From the NCBI GenBank assembly GCA_001460835.1, contig CYKH01001668.1, positions 26,953 through 53,892 of the forward strand: a DNA stretch of 26,940 bases, given 5' to 3'. The stretch is from Bodo saltans. Lineage: Eukaryota > Euglenozoa > Kinetoplastea > Eubodonida > Bodonidae. The position numbers and the translations under genes are program-made. Every line of letters starts with the position of its first letter. Positions within the stretch are counted from its first letter, which is position 1. A model generated the notes under the pieces. It was not told the DNA's origin, made no database searches, and saw only the letters and a program-made list of their open reading frames with translations. Shown piece by piece: positions 16,401-25,772 of this stretch.

Positions 16401-17831
16401 ATGTCAGATAACGATCAGGTGACATCTTCCAGTGAAGATGTTATCGCCCTTGCTGCCGCAGTGGAACGCGCAGTGTTGTTTCAACGAGATATTCAACGAT
16501 TTAGCGATCATTTGTTGCTGCTTGAAGATCTTTTCTTCTTCGAGTCTCGGCGTCACTCAGACTTTTATCATCTCTCTTGCCGCCTCTTGGCACCTGTCGC
16601 TCCATTCTCTGATTTAGAGCAGGAAGCTGCACAGAATCGCTTCGTTCGGCTGGTCAAAAACTTCGAGCAAACGTGCCAAGAGGAACTCATCCGATTTGAG
16701 GAAGAGACGGAAGAAGTGAGGAAGTTGTATCGTTCTCTCATCAGCGCAGAGGAGCGTCGATGGAGTGAGAAAGAAACGCAACGACAAGATGCATTCTCTG
16801 CACTCAGCCAATTATGCCGCCGGGAAGTTAGCGCTCTTGTTGCGCGTGTCAGAGCCGATACTGCACAGAGTACCACAGAGATCGAAGCGATGGAGACGCT
16901 CAAGGTTTCTCTGGAAGCTAAGTGCTCCGAGGTGGACGCGCTAAGAGCTCATCTTCAGCAATTAGTTCTCTCCCATGAGGTCGACCGAAAAAGTTGGTTG
17001 GATGACATTGCAAGGGAGCGTGACACATCCCGGTCTCTCGTCCACGAAGATCGCGAGAAATTTACGCAACAGCTTCAAACTCAAATTAAAGCTGCCGAAA
17101 ACGATCGCGCCGCGTATCACGAAGAGCTCAATCAGCAGCACAAGAACTACTCCGATCAAATTGCCGCCATGCGCCATAAATTGATAGAGCAGCAGAGTGA
17201 ATCTGAAAAACTGCGTCGGAAAATGGATGAAATTTCCATCGAACATGGTCGCGAGCTGCGTTTTCATGCGGAAGAAAAGAATCGCTTGAGCAGAATGATC
17301 ACTGATTTGGAGATAAGCTATGAGACTCTCAAGCGCAACATTCACGAAGTGGAAACCGACGCCAAATTGAATCAAATGAATCTCGAACACATGACAGAAA
17401 CAAAAAAGCTTTTGGAAATTCAGTCTTTTAAGAAGAGACTCGCAGATACCACGACACTCCTCGCTGCTGGTGCTCGCGCGTCGCCAAGTACATTCTCTTC
17501 ACCAAGAGGAGCAACAACACCGCGATTTACTCACGTGGACGCCGCGGCGTCTTCTCCTGGAGTTGGACATTATCGAAATAGCTCAGTCGCCACGGCGTCT
17601 GATACGAGCTCCGTTCCACCGCCATACCGTGAATCGTCCGTCAGCATCTTGAAGTCTCTCTCATCGCCAAACGCCTACCGAGAAAGAAGTAAGAGTCCTA
17701 ACGGCGCAGCTTCCGTAGCAAGCCACCTTCAACGCCCATCAGACACGTACGTGCGCCTTGCGAATCTCAATCGGCAGCTAAGCACGTCAGCGATGCGTGG
17801 ATCATCTTCACCGTACGCTCCAAATTCATAG
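16401..17831 (+). CDS. Coiled-coil protein with Ser/Pro-rich tail, function unknown
   Basis: A 476-residue protein. Residues of about 73-355 are a long, highly charged helix with frequent heptad-like Leu/Ile spacing and many Glu, Arg and Gln, typical of a dimeric coiled coil. The last 120 residues are Ser/Pro/Thr-rich with SP and TP dipeptides and RSKSPN-like motifs, likely disordered and phosphorylated. No catalytic domain, signal peptide or membrane span is seen. Coiled coils of this kind are frequent in kinetoplastid cytoskeletal and flagellar proteins, which makes a structural role plausible but unproven. The start at 16401 follows the splice acceptor; an in-frame ATG at 16365 would add 12 residues. 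Confidence 0.8.
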   Translation: MSDNDQVTSSSEDVIALAAAVERAVLFQRDIQRFSDHLLLLEDLFFFESRRHSDFYHLSCRLLAPVAPFSDLEQEAAQNRFVRLVKNFEQTCQEELIRFEEETEEVRKLYRSLISAEERRWSEKETQRQDAFSALSQLCRREVSALVARVRADTAQSTTEIEAMETLKVSLEAKCSEVDALRAHLQQLVLSHEVDRKSWLDDIARERDTSRSLVHEDREKFTQQLQTQIKAAENDRAAYHEELNQQHKNYSDQIAAMRHKLIEQQSESEKLRRKMDEISIEHGRELRFHAEEKNRLSRMITDLEISYETLKRNIHEVETDAKLNQMNLEHMTETKKLLEIQSFKKRLADTTTLLAAGARASPSTFSSPRGATTPRFTHVDAAASSPGVGHYRNSSVATASDTSSVPPPYRESSVSILKSLSSPNAYRERSKSPNGAASVASHLQRPSDTYVRLANLNRQLSTSAMRGSSSPYAPNS

Positions 17832-17927
17832 CGCACCAATAAATTCGATGGTGACAACTGTACGCCTACTGAAGTAGTTTGTTGTTATTTACTCTTCTTA
17901 GCAACTGTGTCGTTTGAGGAATAATCG

Positions 17928-17951
17928 CTTTATTCATTGACTTTTCATAAG
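17928..17951 (+). promoter_or_regulatory. Polypyrimidine tract and candidate SL acceptor for the two-span protein gene
   Basis: A T-rich stretch (17928-17947) is followed by the first AG at 17950-17951, with a second AG at 17957-17958. No ATG lies between them and the in-frame ATG at 17989. Confidence 0.5.
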
Positions 17952-17988
17952 AGATTAGCTCCCACACCAATACCGCTATCAAAGGTAG

Positions 17989-19716
17989 ATGGAGCGCATG
18001 GGAAGTGGAACGCCGGACTTCGGTCTGAATGGCACCGTCGTTGTGCACCCTACTCCAGAGCTACCACTCAGCAGTGCCAGCAGCTGCAGCGACATTGCAA
18101 CAGCCGTGAAAAAAGAGAAGAAGAAGCGCCACAAAGAAAGAGCTCAATCTCCCGCAGCAAGCGAAGCCAGCCTACTGGGGCACGTACTAGGACCAGCTCA
18201 ACCTCTCCAGCAGCAGCCGCAGTCTCTTGGAGCCTCGCTTTCTGGGATGGGACGACCAGCAATGTCATCTTCTACGACAAGTAGCATTCTTGGCACCTCC
18301 CTTAACCCTTCAAACGCGACAGTTGCCGCCATGGCATCGCCGCAGCCAACGTCCCATGGTGCTGATAGGCAAAAAGAAATTCTGCGCGCGAGGAGAAGAG
18401 GACAGACAATGGTGCTTCCTGCATCCGCTAGAATGTACAACGGCGGCCTACCCGAGGGTCACATGCCCACATTCGTTCATGATCGTCCGATCGATCATCA
18501 GCCGTTGCTGCGAATGCCCAGCCTCTCCTCACTCGCCAGTCGACAAGTGCTGTCCCCCACACCGCGAGGGTCGCTTCCAAACGGGAGTATGGCTGTTCAA
18601 CCAAACATGTCTGCATCCCAAGTTGCACAGCAGCTTGCACTGTCTCCACCAGTTGGAGGAGCGGCACTGAACAGCAGCTACAAATCTATTGTGCTGCCTC
18701 GAGACATTCAGTCCTCATTCATCCAGGTACATCAGCAACTATCCACGCCCGACTTGTCAGAAGCAGCATCTCCCTCCGTGGCTAGGTTGGACGTTGTATC
18801 GCCTGTCACCCAGCAGCGACAGACACCACCAGCCGCCACAGCAGCCCCGATTGAACCGCAACAGTCGTTTGCAAGTGTTATTTGTGGGAACGAAGCATCT
18901 GCAGTGTGCACTGCACAAAAACTACGGTTCGCCGTCGATAGATGGCCGTTGTGCCTCCTCATTTTTTCCCTTCTCCTTCTGAGCATTGGAGCTCAGAGAT
19001 TGCTCACGTTTTCTCGAAGCTGCAGCGTTGCTCGAGAAGAATTGATAAATCGGCCGAAGATCGACGCTGTCGTCTCAGTCATGGTTTCAATGTCCAATTA
19101 CCTCGAGCAAGAAACCAATAGCATCAAAGCATCCCTAGGAGTACTTTCACTAAACGACACCGACTCACAACTCGTGCTTGTGGAGCCATCATTCGTCGGA
19201 AAATCTAGCGAACTCCGGAAGCAATTGATTCGAGCTCGGATTGAGCATGCAAAGGCATTGGATGCCTCATTAGCACGGACCAACGCTAACTTTGTGAGAT
19301 TGGCCTTAGGGTGCAAAGGTGAAAATTCGGAATGTCGTTTGTTAGAGCTTGCCACGCTGCGCGACGTCAGGTCTGTTGGTTTAGCACGCTTTCAGTTAGG
19401 TAACACCGCTTCGAGCGAAGAATCTCAAGGATCAAAGCCAGGAACTCCAACTGCCAGTTCATCAGTCCCGCACAAGAGAGAAGGAGAACCTCGCCGAACT
19501 CCAGCCTCGGTAACGTCGTACGACAGCGACTTTGTAGAACAACATCAGCCCTCCACGCCTCAAGTCAGGCATGTGCCATCGAGAATGCCGACAGATTCTT
19601 TCACTTCGACTTCGAGCATCCCCATTTTAGCTGCCATACCCTGGGCTGCCCAGCGAGCTGTTTCCAGTGTGTTAATGGTCGCCCTTGTGGCGTACATTTT
19701 GCGAAGAGGCAGTTGA
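17989..19716 (+). CDS. Long disordered protein with two membrane spans, function unknown
   Basis: A 575-residue protein. Residues 1-310 are low-complexity (Ser, Pro, Gln, Ala), contain a Lys/Arg-rich patch KKEKKKRHKE near 38-49, and show no domain. A membrane span lies at about 319-338 (WPLCLLIFSLLLLSIGAQ). It is followed by a partly helical loop of about 210 residues with three cysteines (SRSCS, GCKGENSEC), then a second Ser/Pro-rich stretch. A second span sits at the extreme C-terminus (about 552-571), leaving only a few residues, RRGS, outside. The likely topology is a hairpin with both ends on the cytosolic side and the cysteine-bearing loop on the other. I cannot assign a family or compartment. 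Confidence 0.78.
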   Translation: MERMGSGTPDFGLNGTVVVHPTPELPLSSASSCSDIATAVKKEKKKRHKERAQSPAASEASLLGHVLGPAQPLQQQPQSLGASLSGMGRPAMSSSTTSSILGTSLNPSNATVAAMASPQPTSHGADRQKEILRARRRGQTMVLPASARMYNGGLPEGHMPTFVHDRPIDHQPLLRMPSLSSLASRQVLSPTPRGSLPNGSMAVQPNMSASQVAQQLALSPPVGGAALNSSYKSIVLPRDIQSSFIQVHQQLSTPDLSEAASPSVARLDVVSPVTQQRQTPPAATAAPIEPQQSFASVICGNEASAVCTAQKLRFAVDRWPLCLLIFSLLLLSIGAQRLLTFSRSCSVAREELINRPKIDAVVSVMVSMSNYLEQETNSIKASLGVLSLNDTDSQLVLVEPSFVGKSSELRKQLIRARIEHAKALDASLARTNANFVRLALGCKGENSECRLLELATLRDVRSVGLARFQLGNTASSEESQGSKPGTPTASSSVPHKREGEPRRTPASVTSYDSDFVEQHQPSTPQVRHVPSRMPTDSFTSTSSIPILAAIPWAAQRAVSSVLMVALVAYILRRGS

Positions 19717-19792
19717 TAATGCCGCTTTTGTCGTCCCCTCTCTTGTCTTGTTTTCTTCTGCTGAAAATTGACGTTGTTGCGTTGCGCTTAGT

Positions 19793-19808
19793 GAACCCCT
19801 CTTTTTAG
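19793..19808 (+). promoter_or_regulatory. Polypyrimidine tract and SL acceptor for the 777-residue protein gene
   Basis: CCCCTCTTTTTAG gives AG at 19807-19808, and a stronger tract lies upstream at about 19728-19760. A second acceptor-like TTTAG is near 19840. No ATG intervenes before 19870. Confidence 0.6.
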
Positions 19809-19869
19809 AAGTGACGATTGTTTGTGTGCGTTTGATTCATTTAGGTTGATCAATTCGTAGCGTTTCGAT

Positions 19870-22203
19870 ATGCGGCATCGTAGCTTCTTGCGTGCCTCGA
19901 CGCGTCGATTGTCAATGAGATTTGACGGAGAACGGCCGAAAGTTAATTTTAAAGAAGTCGATGCGTCGCTGAGACCACGAGTACTGGATTCAAATCACAC
20001 ACCGTTTCCACTTCCTCGGTACGACGAGGCGTTTGGCTTTGGTCCTACTCGAATGCAAAATATTCCTGACGTTGCTCGCGCAAAGGCGTCTGCGAGAGAG
20101 CATGCAAAACGCGTTGAGTCTACACTTGAAGAAATGAATGACAACTCTGATGTGGTTTATGATGCCCTGCAGCATGTGCCTGAAACTTCACACGTTGCGC
20201 ACAATCCCTTGCCAGCTCCTGCGTACTACCAGCAACCTGGGTTTCCGGTCATTGACCGTCTTGTGTGCAACCGGTCGGTTGATGACCTGCTCACACAATT
20301 CTTGGAGCATCCAATTCAAGAGGGAAAATCTGCAGCGTTAGCAGATCTTACCTCGACGCTTCAGTCAAGGTCGCCAGAAGAATTAGCGTCCGCACTCTCA
20401 ATTCTCGGTGGCACGATCGAAGCTGATGGAAAAGGTTTCAACTTTTTGGCGAAGAGAGTTGAAGGAAGGATGACTAATTTCTGGGCGCCTGGTCCACTGC
20501 TTGGCGCATTCACAGCGTTCGTCACCGAGATGGAGTCGATGCTTCTCTCACACGACGAAGCTGGGTCATTGTTGTCTCGTTGTCCACCGTACGTGCTTGT
20601 TGAGCTCCTTCATTTTCTCGCTAAGGCAAAGATTCTCGAACCAGACCTCTGGTACACTCGTCACGACACTCAGAAGTCAAATATGGCCACGTCATTGGGC
20701 TCGCGAGGCCACAACAAACACCATTACTTGAAAGGTTACGGGCTTTCATTGCTTGATGGGATAAAAGATCTCCTAGGAGGCGATACCTCCCTGACGTTCG
20801 TCAACCGATGCTCATCGAAAGAGCTTGTGGAAATACTCGCAGGATTGTCTGGAATTGACCCCAGCGGCTTCGTCGAAGGAAACGCAGCAAACGAAATTTT
20901 ACAGAGCATTCTGTACAAGATTCCGGAAGAAGAGGCAGAGGTGGGGCTCGAAGCGACGGCCGAAACTGCTGGATATCTCGCACTTGTCACTGAAATGGCT
21001 CATATCTCTAATGACACTGTTTACTCGCTTGTCGATCGCTATCCTCCGACGGGGCAAAGCCTTATGGCGTTGGCGAAGCGGAGGCCTGTTTCACAGGACC
21101 TTCTTGAGAAACGCATACGTGAGTTCCACTCAAACCTCGCCACCCCACAGCGCTTGGATGCCAGCGAAGTGTGGCATGGCGTTTGTGAAGTTCTTCAGGC
21201 TTTTCCTGATAAAAAGCGATCTGCAGCCCTCATTTCAGAACTAGGTCTGGACTTTCTCGTGCTGCAGAGTATTCCGCATTTCCAACCAGTGTGCGAATTG
21301 CTGAAACAGCAGCAGACAAATGAGTTGCATTCTTCCACAAAGCGGTCGGCACAACCACTCTTCACGTACTGCGCAGGCTTGCCGCGGATTCGAGGCTTAG
21401 CCGCCGCCTGTGTGCTTCATTCGTCGACTATTGGTTACGATCTCACGCCTCTGGTACAAGTGTGCCAGCGCCTTCGTGGTGGTAGGGTCGGACTTCTTGT
21501 TTCTACTCACACGCTTCTCACCATCGCCCGCTTGGCGACGTCAAGTGCAAGGCCAGTTGTTCGAGAGCGCTTTTCGAGGAGCCTTCAGCTCTTGGCGTAC
21601 GAAATTAGGAGAAAGCGTGCATGTCTCGTGACGTTGTCGGACGAAATCGGACATGTTGGCGACGCTGGATCTTATGCTGACGAAGACGTCATTACGTGGA
21701 ATCTGATGGCAAGCTTGAACAAAGATGCCCCAATGACGTTGCCCAAAGCGTTAGTGTCGAAGCGTCACACCGCGTCTGCACCGTATCGACACCTGAAAAA
21801 CTCTCATGGTGAGACCTTTCGCGTGAGCAGCAATGCGGCGAGCATTTTGTACTCTTCAAGTCTCGTAGGCGACCAGAAAGAGCTTGCAAGAAGGTCCGGC
21901 GCGCTGGCGACTCGCGAGATTGTGAACCGGAGCTATATGTCGACACTAGAGAAAGTTCGTGATCCTCCATCGAAAGTGAATAGCTACAACTCAAAAAGAG
22001 CGCTGTTGGCGTATCGGCGAGATCGGCCACTGTATGATAAATTCCGCCCTCGTGGCCGGTACATTGCACGCGGCTTTGGTCCAGGCGGTGCGTTGGACTA
22101 TGATCTTCGAGGACTTGGCATTCACACACCCGATCACCCGCAGCCGGCGGGAGTTCTGAATTGTGTTGCAAAGTCAACGCAGCACAGCAAGACTGCGGAC
22201 TGA
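19870..22203 (+). CDS. Probable mitochondrial protein, function unknown
   Basis: A 777-residue protein. The first 18 residues (MRHRSFLRASTRRLSMRF) are rich in Arg and Ser with no acid, a textbook mitochondrial presequence. Residues 130-580 are mainly helical with repeated Leu-rich segments. The C-terminal 80 residues are basic and Tyr/Gly-rich (YRRDRPLYDKFRPRGRYIARGF), resembling extensions of kinetoplastid mitochondrial ribosomal or RNA-associated proteins. No diagnostic domain is visible, so a role in mitochondrial translation or RNA metabolism is only an inference. The start is the first ATG after a good splice acceptor. Confidence 0.78.
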   Translation: MRHRSFLRASTRRLSMRFDGERPKVNFKEVDASLRPRVLDSNHTPFPLPRYDEAFGFGPTRMQNIPDVARAKASAREHAKRVESTLEEMNDNSDVVYDALQHVPETSHVAHNPLPAPAYYQQPGFPVIDRLVCNRSVDDLLTQFLEHPIQEGKSAALADLTSTLQSRSPEELASALSILGGTIEADGKGFNFLAKRVEGRMTNFWAPGPLLGAFTAFVTEMESMLLSHDEAGSLLSRCPPYVLVELLHFLAKAKILEPDLWYTRHDTQKSNMATSLGSRGHNKHHYLKGYGLSLLDGIKDLLGGDTSLTFVNRCSSKELVEILAGLSGIDPSGFVEGNAANEILQSILYKIPEEEAEVGLEATAETAGYLALVTEMAHISNDTVYSLVDRYPPTGQSLMALAKRRPVSQDLLEKRIREFHSNLATPQRLDASEVWHGVCEVLQAFPDKKRSAALISELGLDFLVLQSIPHFQPVCELLKQQQTNELHSSTKRSAQPLFTYCAGLPRIRGLAAACVLHSSTIGYDLTPLVQVCQRLRGGRVGLLVSTHTLLTIARLATSSARPVVRERFSRSLQLLAYEIRRKRACLVTLSDEIGHVGDAGSYADEDVITWNLMASLNKDAPMTLPKALVSKRHTASAPYRHLKNSHGETFRVSSNAASILYSSSLVGDQKELARRSGALATREIVNRSYMSTLEKVRDPPSKVNSYNSKRALLAYRRDRPLYDKFRPRGRYIARGFGPGGALDYDLRGLGIHTPDHPQPAGVLNCVAKSTQHSKTAD

Positions 22204-22279
22204 TAAATTACTCGCTATTCACTGCCAAATTTTGCTTGCAGACATTGAGGATTATTTCAAAAATTTGCTGATCAATCGA

Positions 22280-22309
22280 TTATTGTTTATTTTTCACAAA
22301 ACAACAAAG
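22280..22309 (+). promoter_or_regulatory. Weak T-rich tract and candidate SL acceptor for the 186-residue protein gene
   Basis: A T-rich stretch (about 22280-22295) is followed by the first AG at 22308-22309. No ATG occurs before the in-frame ATG at 22328. The tract is interrupted by A and G, so confidence is modest. Confidence 0.4.
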
Positions 22310-22327
22310 CGCAAACATTATTGACAA

Positions 22328-22888
22328 ATGTTCTCCAAAAAGCCCAACACAAAGATGCAGAGCGACGCCGAAAAGCAGCAACAAGCCGTGACGACGGCAA
22401 ACGCACTGATCAGTGAAGGCAGATCTAAACTGCGAGGTCCTCTTGAGACGCATCAAAAAGTAGCCACTAGTACCTACTGGACCTACGGCTACATGGGTGG
22501 CACGATGATGACTACAATGGCTGGGTGTCTTGTCGCTGGTAACAAAATTCAACTGCTGCGAAGCTACGCGTCGTGGATCGCGCTAGCTGTTGGCTACTAT
22601 GGTGGAAAGTCGATCCATGGTCTTCATAATGCCTACAACGTGTCGAATGTGGTCAAGGTACTTGATGTCAACATCGAGGAGATGAAACGACTCGATGCAA
22701 AACACGGCGCCACTGTGTCGTTGTATGGAAAAGAGGCGCAGGCCCTTCTAAAAATGAAGATTGAACTTCAGCCCCTTTCATCGGAAGCTCAAGAACATGC
22801 GCATAAAGTTGCAGCGGCATCCTCGATGACCATCGATGATCGAGCTGAAGAATTGATTGCAGCATTTGAGCGCAGAAAGAAGCAATGA
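22328..22888 (+). CDS. Small two-span membrane protein, function unknown
   Basis: A 186-residue protein. A hydrophilic head of about 45 residues is followed by two adjacent membrane spans (about 51-72 and 76-98). They are rich in Gly, Ala and Met (YMGGTMMTTMAGCLVAG; ALAVGYYGGKS), joined by a short loop GNKIQLLRS, forming a tight hairpin. The C-terminal 85 residues are charged and helical, ending in AAFERRKKQ. Small residues in both helices suggest close packing or oligomerisation. No cleavable signal is evident. It could belong to the mitochondrial inner membrane or the ER; I recognise no family. Confidence 0.78.
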   Translation: MFSKKPNTKMQSDAEKQQQAVTTANALISEGRSKLRGPLETHQKVATSTYWTYGYMGGTMMTTMAGCLVAGNKIQLLRSYASWIALAVGYYGGKSIHGLHNAYNVSNVVKVLDVNIEEMKRLDAKHGATVSLYGKEAQALLKMKIELQPLSSEAQEHAHKVAAASSMTIDDRAEELIAAFERRKKQ

Positions 22889-22958
22889 TCATGTAGGTGG
22901 TAAGATTCTCATCATCCCTGTTGAGTAATGCTCAAGATATTCTTCTGTGATTGGCATC

Positions 22959-22984
22959 GTTTACCTTTTGTCGTTCTTAAACAG
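22959..22984 (+). promoter_or_regulatory. Polypyrimidine tract and SL acceptor for the Sec6-like gene
   Basis: The run ending TCGTTCTTAAACAG gives AG at 22983-22984. The in-frame ATG at 22928 lies upstream of it, and the first ATG downstream is 23027. This argues that the major protein starts at 23027. Confidence 0.6.
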
Positions 22985-23026
22985 TATCCAGTGATCAACT
23001 TCTTTTTGGGGAAAAAAATAACAAGT

Positions 23027-25648
23027 ATGGCTGCAGCTGGTCCGTCATCTGCGACCCACAAACGTCGGAAGAATACTGCTACTGCTGACTCAAAAAGCAG
23101 TTATATTTTGGAAGATTTGAGCCTTCTGGTACCGAAATCATCGCTCGAAACACTGCAAGATGAAGCGATTCGAGCAATCAATCAAGAACTTGCCAGAACT
23201 GATGAATTGCATGTCGCTGTTCCGCGGTTACTTCAATCCTGTGACAATGAGTTGTCTGAGGTGAGAAAGTCTATTCACGCGATCGTTTCAACCCAAACTG
23301 GCGAGGCTTGTCGCAGCCGAAGAGTTTTAAAGGAAGCATCTGAGAAGATTGTGAAACTTCAGAGCGCTTTCGTTGAGCAAGGTGACATTCTTTCAGGGAT
23401 GCAGACTGCGGCATGCTATCGGCAACTAAAGCAGCTGACTATTCTTCGAGCAAACGTTCAACGTATCATCAAATGGACGGAGGCCCTTAAGGCGATTCAT
23501 CATTTTCCGTTCGACAAGTCTCTTCGGTCTGGAAAATTTCTAGAAATTTATGAGCGCCTTTGTGAAACGCAGGATATCCGCACATCGGTTATGAAAAAAG
23601 CGGGATCTGATCCCCACGCTTCTCAGGTCTTCGAGCCGTACTTCATGAAGCTAGACTCGACGCTGGAAATCTTCATTATGCACGTGCAAAGCGTGTTCGA
23701 GAGCTCAGCAATGATTGCTATTCTTCACGTCCTTGGCGATGATGATGACGAGGAGGGTGCAGACGATGAATCTGATGAAGATGAGCATGGTAACCCAATC
23801 CGTAAGTTTGTTCATCTAGAAGAGTGCATCGAAATTTGTAGTCGTGAGAAGTCAAATCCCTGCATGCACAAACGAAACGGGTACGATGCTGAGAACGTTT
23901 TAGATCCGAATGGTGTCGCGCTGTGGGTCAAGCAAAGCGTCTCTCAGACATGGGTCGATGAAGTGATGGGTGACGTTGTCGATCCCATTTCGCAAATGGA
24001 TGAATACCTTGATTCGATGAGGAAACTAGAGCAGATTATGGTGGCATTAGACATGGCACTAGCGCCACTTTCAACCAAGTTTCCGTTTATCTCGATGGTC
24101 GTTGTAGCCTTTCACTCGGAAGTCATGGCAGTCGTGCGCCGGTACGCTGACCCCGAGGAAGAGCTTGAAGCAACAAAGCTGCTCGAGGCTATCAAATTCT
24201 TGCGGTGGTACAGTAGCTTCTTGGAAGAGTCGTCGTTCTTGACATACTTAGCATCTGGAAATTCTGAAATTGATGATATTATCGCTCAGATGATGAAGTT
24301 GGCAGTGAGCGGCATGTCACAACATCTAACCCATCTTTCAGACAGTTGCGCCCAAACAACTTGCGAATTGGAGCCAAAGGCACTTCCAAGTGGGCAAATC
24401 TTCTCGACTGGCCCAACTGATTTGTTCACGATTTTGCAACAATCCCTCGGAAACATCACTTCGAGTGTTGAGACAGAGGTGTCTCAGAAGTTGGCCAAAG
24501 CGTGTGCTGACGGTGTGCGTGCCTACATTGCGGAATGTAAAAAGCGAATGGACTACGACTTTTGGGAAGATGAAAAGAGCGGTGGAGCACCAGCTTCCGA
24601 ATGGTCTCCTAAGCGCCTCAATTTCCTCTACGCATTTTGCAACGATCTCACCACAATAGAGGAGAACATGGAAGTCCTTGAGCTCAAGTTTGCCAATGTT
24701 TGGACTGAGGATGTCGATGAAACTCCCTTCCAGCAACTACAAGGCCACATTCTTGACGACATCAACTTTTACATCGATGAAATTAATGAACATGTGAACC
24801 GCCTCGTATCTGACGAGTGGAAAAAACTCTTTGTGTCTTCGGCTTGGCAGTCTGCTGAAACAAATCCGTTGCGAGCTATCCTCGATACGCTGGCTGATTT
24901 CATGGATGAAGAGTTCTCTGTCGTCATCCATGATGCACATGCAAAAAAACTCGCCAAGTCGATGATGATGGACTCGTTTCGGCGGTACCTTTCTGAATTG
25001 TTTCGGTACTTCAAAGAAACACAAAGTTCCAAGTGGAAGCCTACCGATGCTGAGATTTTTCATGCGGCGCTCGCTCGTGATGCAGCTGAACTTCACAGTT
25101 TCTGGAAGGACCGAACCACGTCTACGCGTGTGCAGCTCGTTGACCAAGGTCGTCAAGCTGTCGATGTCCTTGCTGATCTCATGCGCTACATCGCTAGCGA
25201 TAAAATTGATTTGTTTGAACGAGTCCTTCGCGGGCGATTAATTGAGACATTTGGCGACTGTCCCAGCTTCATCATCACGTACATCATTGAGAAGCGCTCA
25301 GACGTTGACAGCAAAACCAAAGCTCGACTCACCGCTGTGTGGAACGACCTGATCAAGAACCAGCACCGCGAAAACGACGTTTTTGTCAACTGGAAGCACG
25401 GTACCACATTCCTTGGAGCTGTCAGTCGTGACTACGCTCCGGAGTCACGAGGGTTCTTCGGCAAGAAGAAAAAAAGCAAAGAAGACGAAGCAACGCAGCG
25501 AAGTCGCCTCAAGGACGAAAAACGGAAAGCAAGAGAAGTCGAGAAACTGCAAAAACGATCGAAGAAGAAAACACCATCCGCCGCTCCGCAAGCCCAGTCA
25601 AAGGAAGTTGGCGTTGCCAGCCTTGCAGACGTGCTTGGTGGTCAATAG
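23027..25648 (+). CDS. Exocyst subunit Sec6 (EXOC3)-like protein
   Basis: An 873-residue, almost wholly helical protein that best fits Sec6, a core subunit of the exocyst, which tethers secretory vesicles to the plasma membrane. In kinetoplastids that site would be near the flagellar pocket. Support comes from an N-terminal coiled coil followed by helical bundles and a C-terminal segment, LRGRLIETFGDCPSFI, leading to an EKRSDVDSKTKARL-like stretch, in the position of the Sec6 C-terminal repeat. Overall length is somewhat above the usual 750 or so. The excess includes an acidic insert (DDDDEEGADDESDEDEHG, residues 238-255) and a Lys-rich tail from about residue 810. Sequence similarity as judged by eye is low, so another CATCHR-family tether (Vps53, Cog) is possible. 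Starting at ATG 22928 would add 33 hydrophobic, basic residues that lie before the splice acceptor. Confidence 0.6.
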   Translation: MAAAGPSSATHKRRKNTATADSKSSYILEDLSLLVPKSSLETLQDEAIRAINQELARTDELHVAVPRLLQSCDNELSEVRKSIHAIVSTQTGEACRSRRVLKEASEKIVKLQSAFVEQGDILSGMQTAACYRQLKQLTILRANVQRIIKWTEALKAIHHFPFDKSLRSGKFLEIYERLCETQDIRTSVMKKAGSDPHASQVFEPYFMKLDSTLEIFIMHVQSVFESSAMIAILHVLGDDDDEEGADDESDEDEHGNPIRKFVHLEECIEICSREKSNPCMHKRNGYDAENVLDPNGVALWVKQSVSQTWVDEVMGDVVDPISQMDEYLDSMRKLEQIMVALDMALAPLSTKFPFISMVVVAFHSEVMAVVRRYADPEEELEATKLLEAIKFLRWYSSFLEESSFLTYLASGNSEIDDIIAQMMKLAVSGMSQHLTHLSDSCAQTTCELEPKALPSGQIFSTGPTDLFTILQQSLGNITSSVETEVSQKLAKACADGVRAYIAECKKRMDYDFWEDEKSGGAPASEWSPKRLNFLYAFCNDLTTIEENMEVLELKFANVWTEDVDETPFQQLQGHILDDINFYIDEINEHVNRLVSDEWKKLFVSSAWQSAETNPLRAILDTLADFMDEEFSVVIHDAHAKKLAKSMMMDSFRRYLSELFRYFKETQSSKWKPTDAEIFHAALARDAAELHSFWKDRTTSTRVQLVDQGRQAVDVLADLMRYIASDKIDLFERVLRGRLIETFGDCPSFIITYIIEKRSDVDSKTKARLTAVWNDLIKNQHRENDVFVNWKHGTTFLGAVSRDYAPESRGFFGKKKKSKEDEATQRSRLKDEKRKAREVEKLQKRSKKKTPSAAPQAQSKEVGVASLADVLGGQ

Positions 25649-25700
25649 ATTCGTTCCTGGAAATTCTGTTTGATTACACTGAGAATGGACATCGATGCTG

Positions 25701-25721
25701 ACACTCTTCATCCATCATCAG
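25701..25721 (+). promoter_or_regulatory. Pyrimidine-rich stretch and candidate SL acceptor for the LicD-like gene
   Basis: A pyrimidine-rich stretch ends in CATCATCAG with AG at 25720-25721. The ATGs at 25685 and 25695 precede it, and the first ATG after it is 25773. Later AGs (25742, 25755 and nearby) also precede 25773. Confidence 0.5.
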
Positions 25722-25740
25722 TTACTGTTAGTTACTGTTA
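25721..25740. repeat. Tandem 10-bp repeat, two units
   Basis: GTTACTGTTA occurs twice in tandem, followed by GTTTAGC. It sits in the leader of the LicD-like gene and supplies two extra TTAG acceptor-like sites. Confidence 0.7.
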
Positions 25741-25772
25741 GTTTAGCTTCAAAAGAAGGAAACATCATTAGG

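Noticed and set aside
21692-22177. 161-residue minus-strand frame opposite the 777-residue protein
   Set aside because: Antisense to the basic C-terminal part of a well-supported gene, no domain and no splice signal on that strand.
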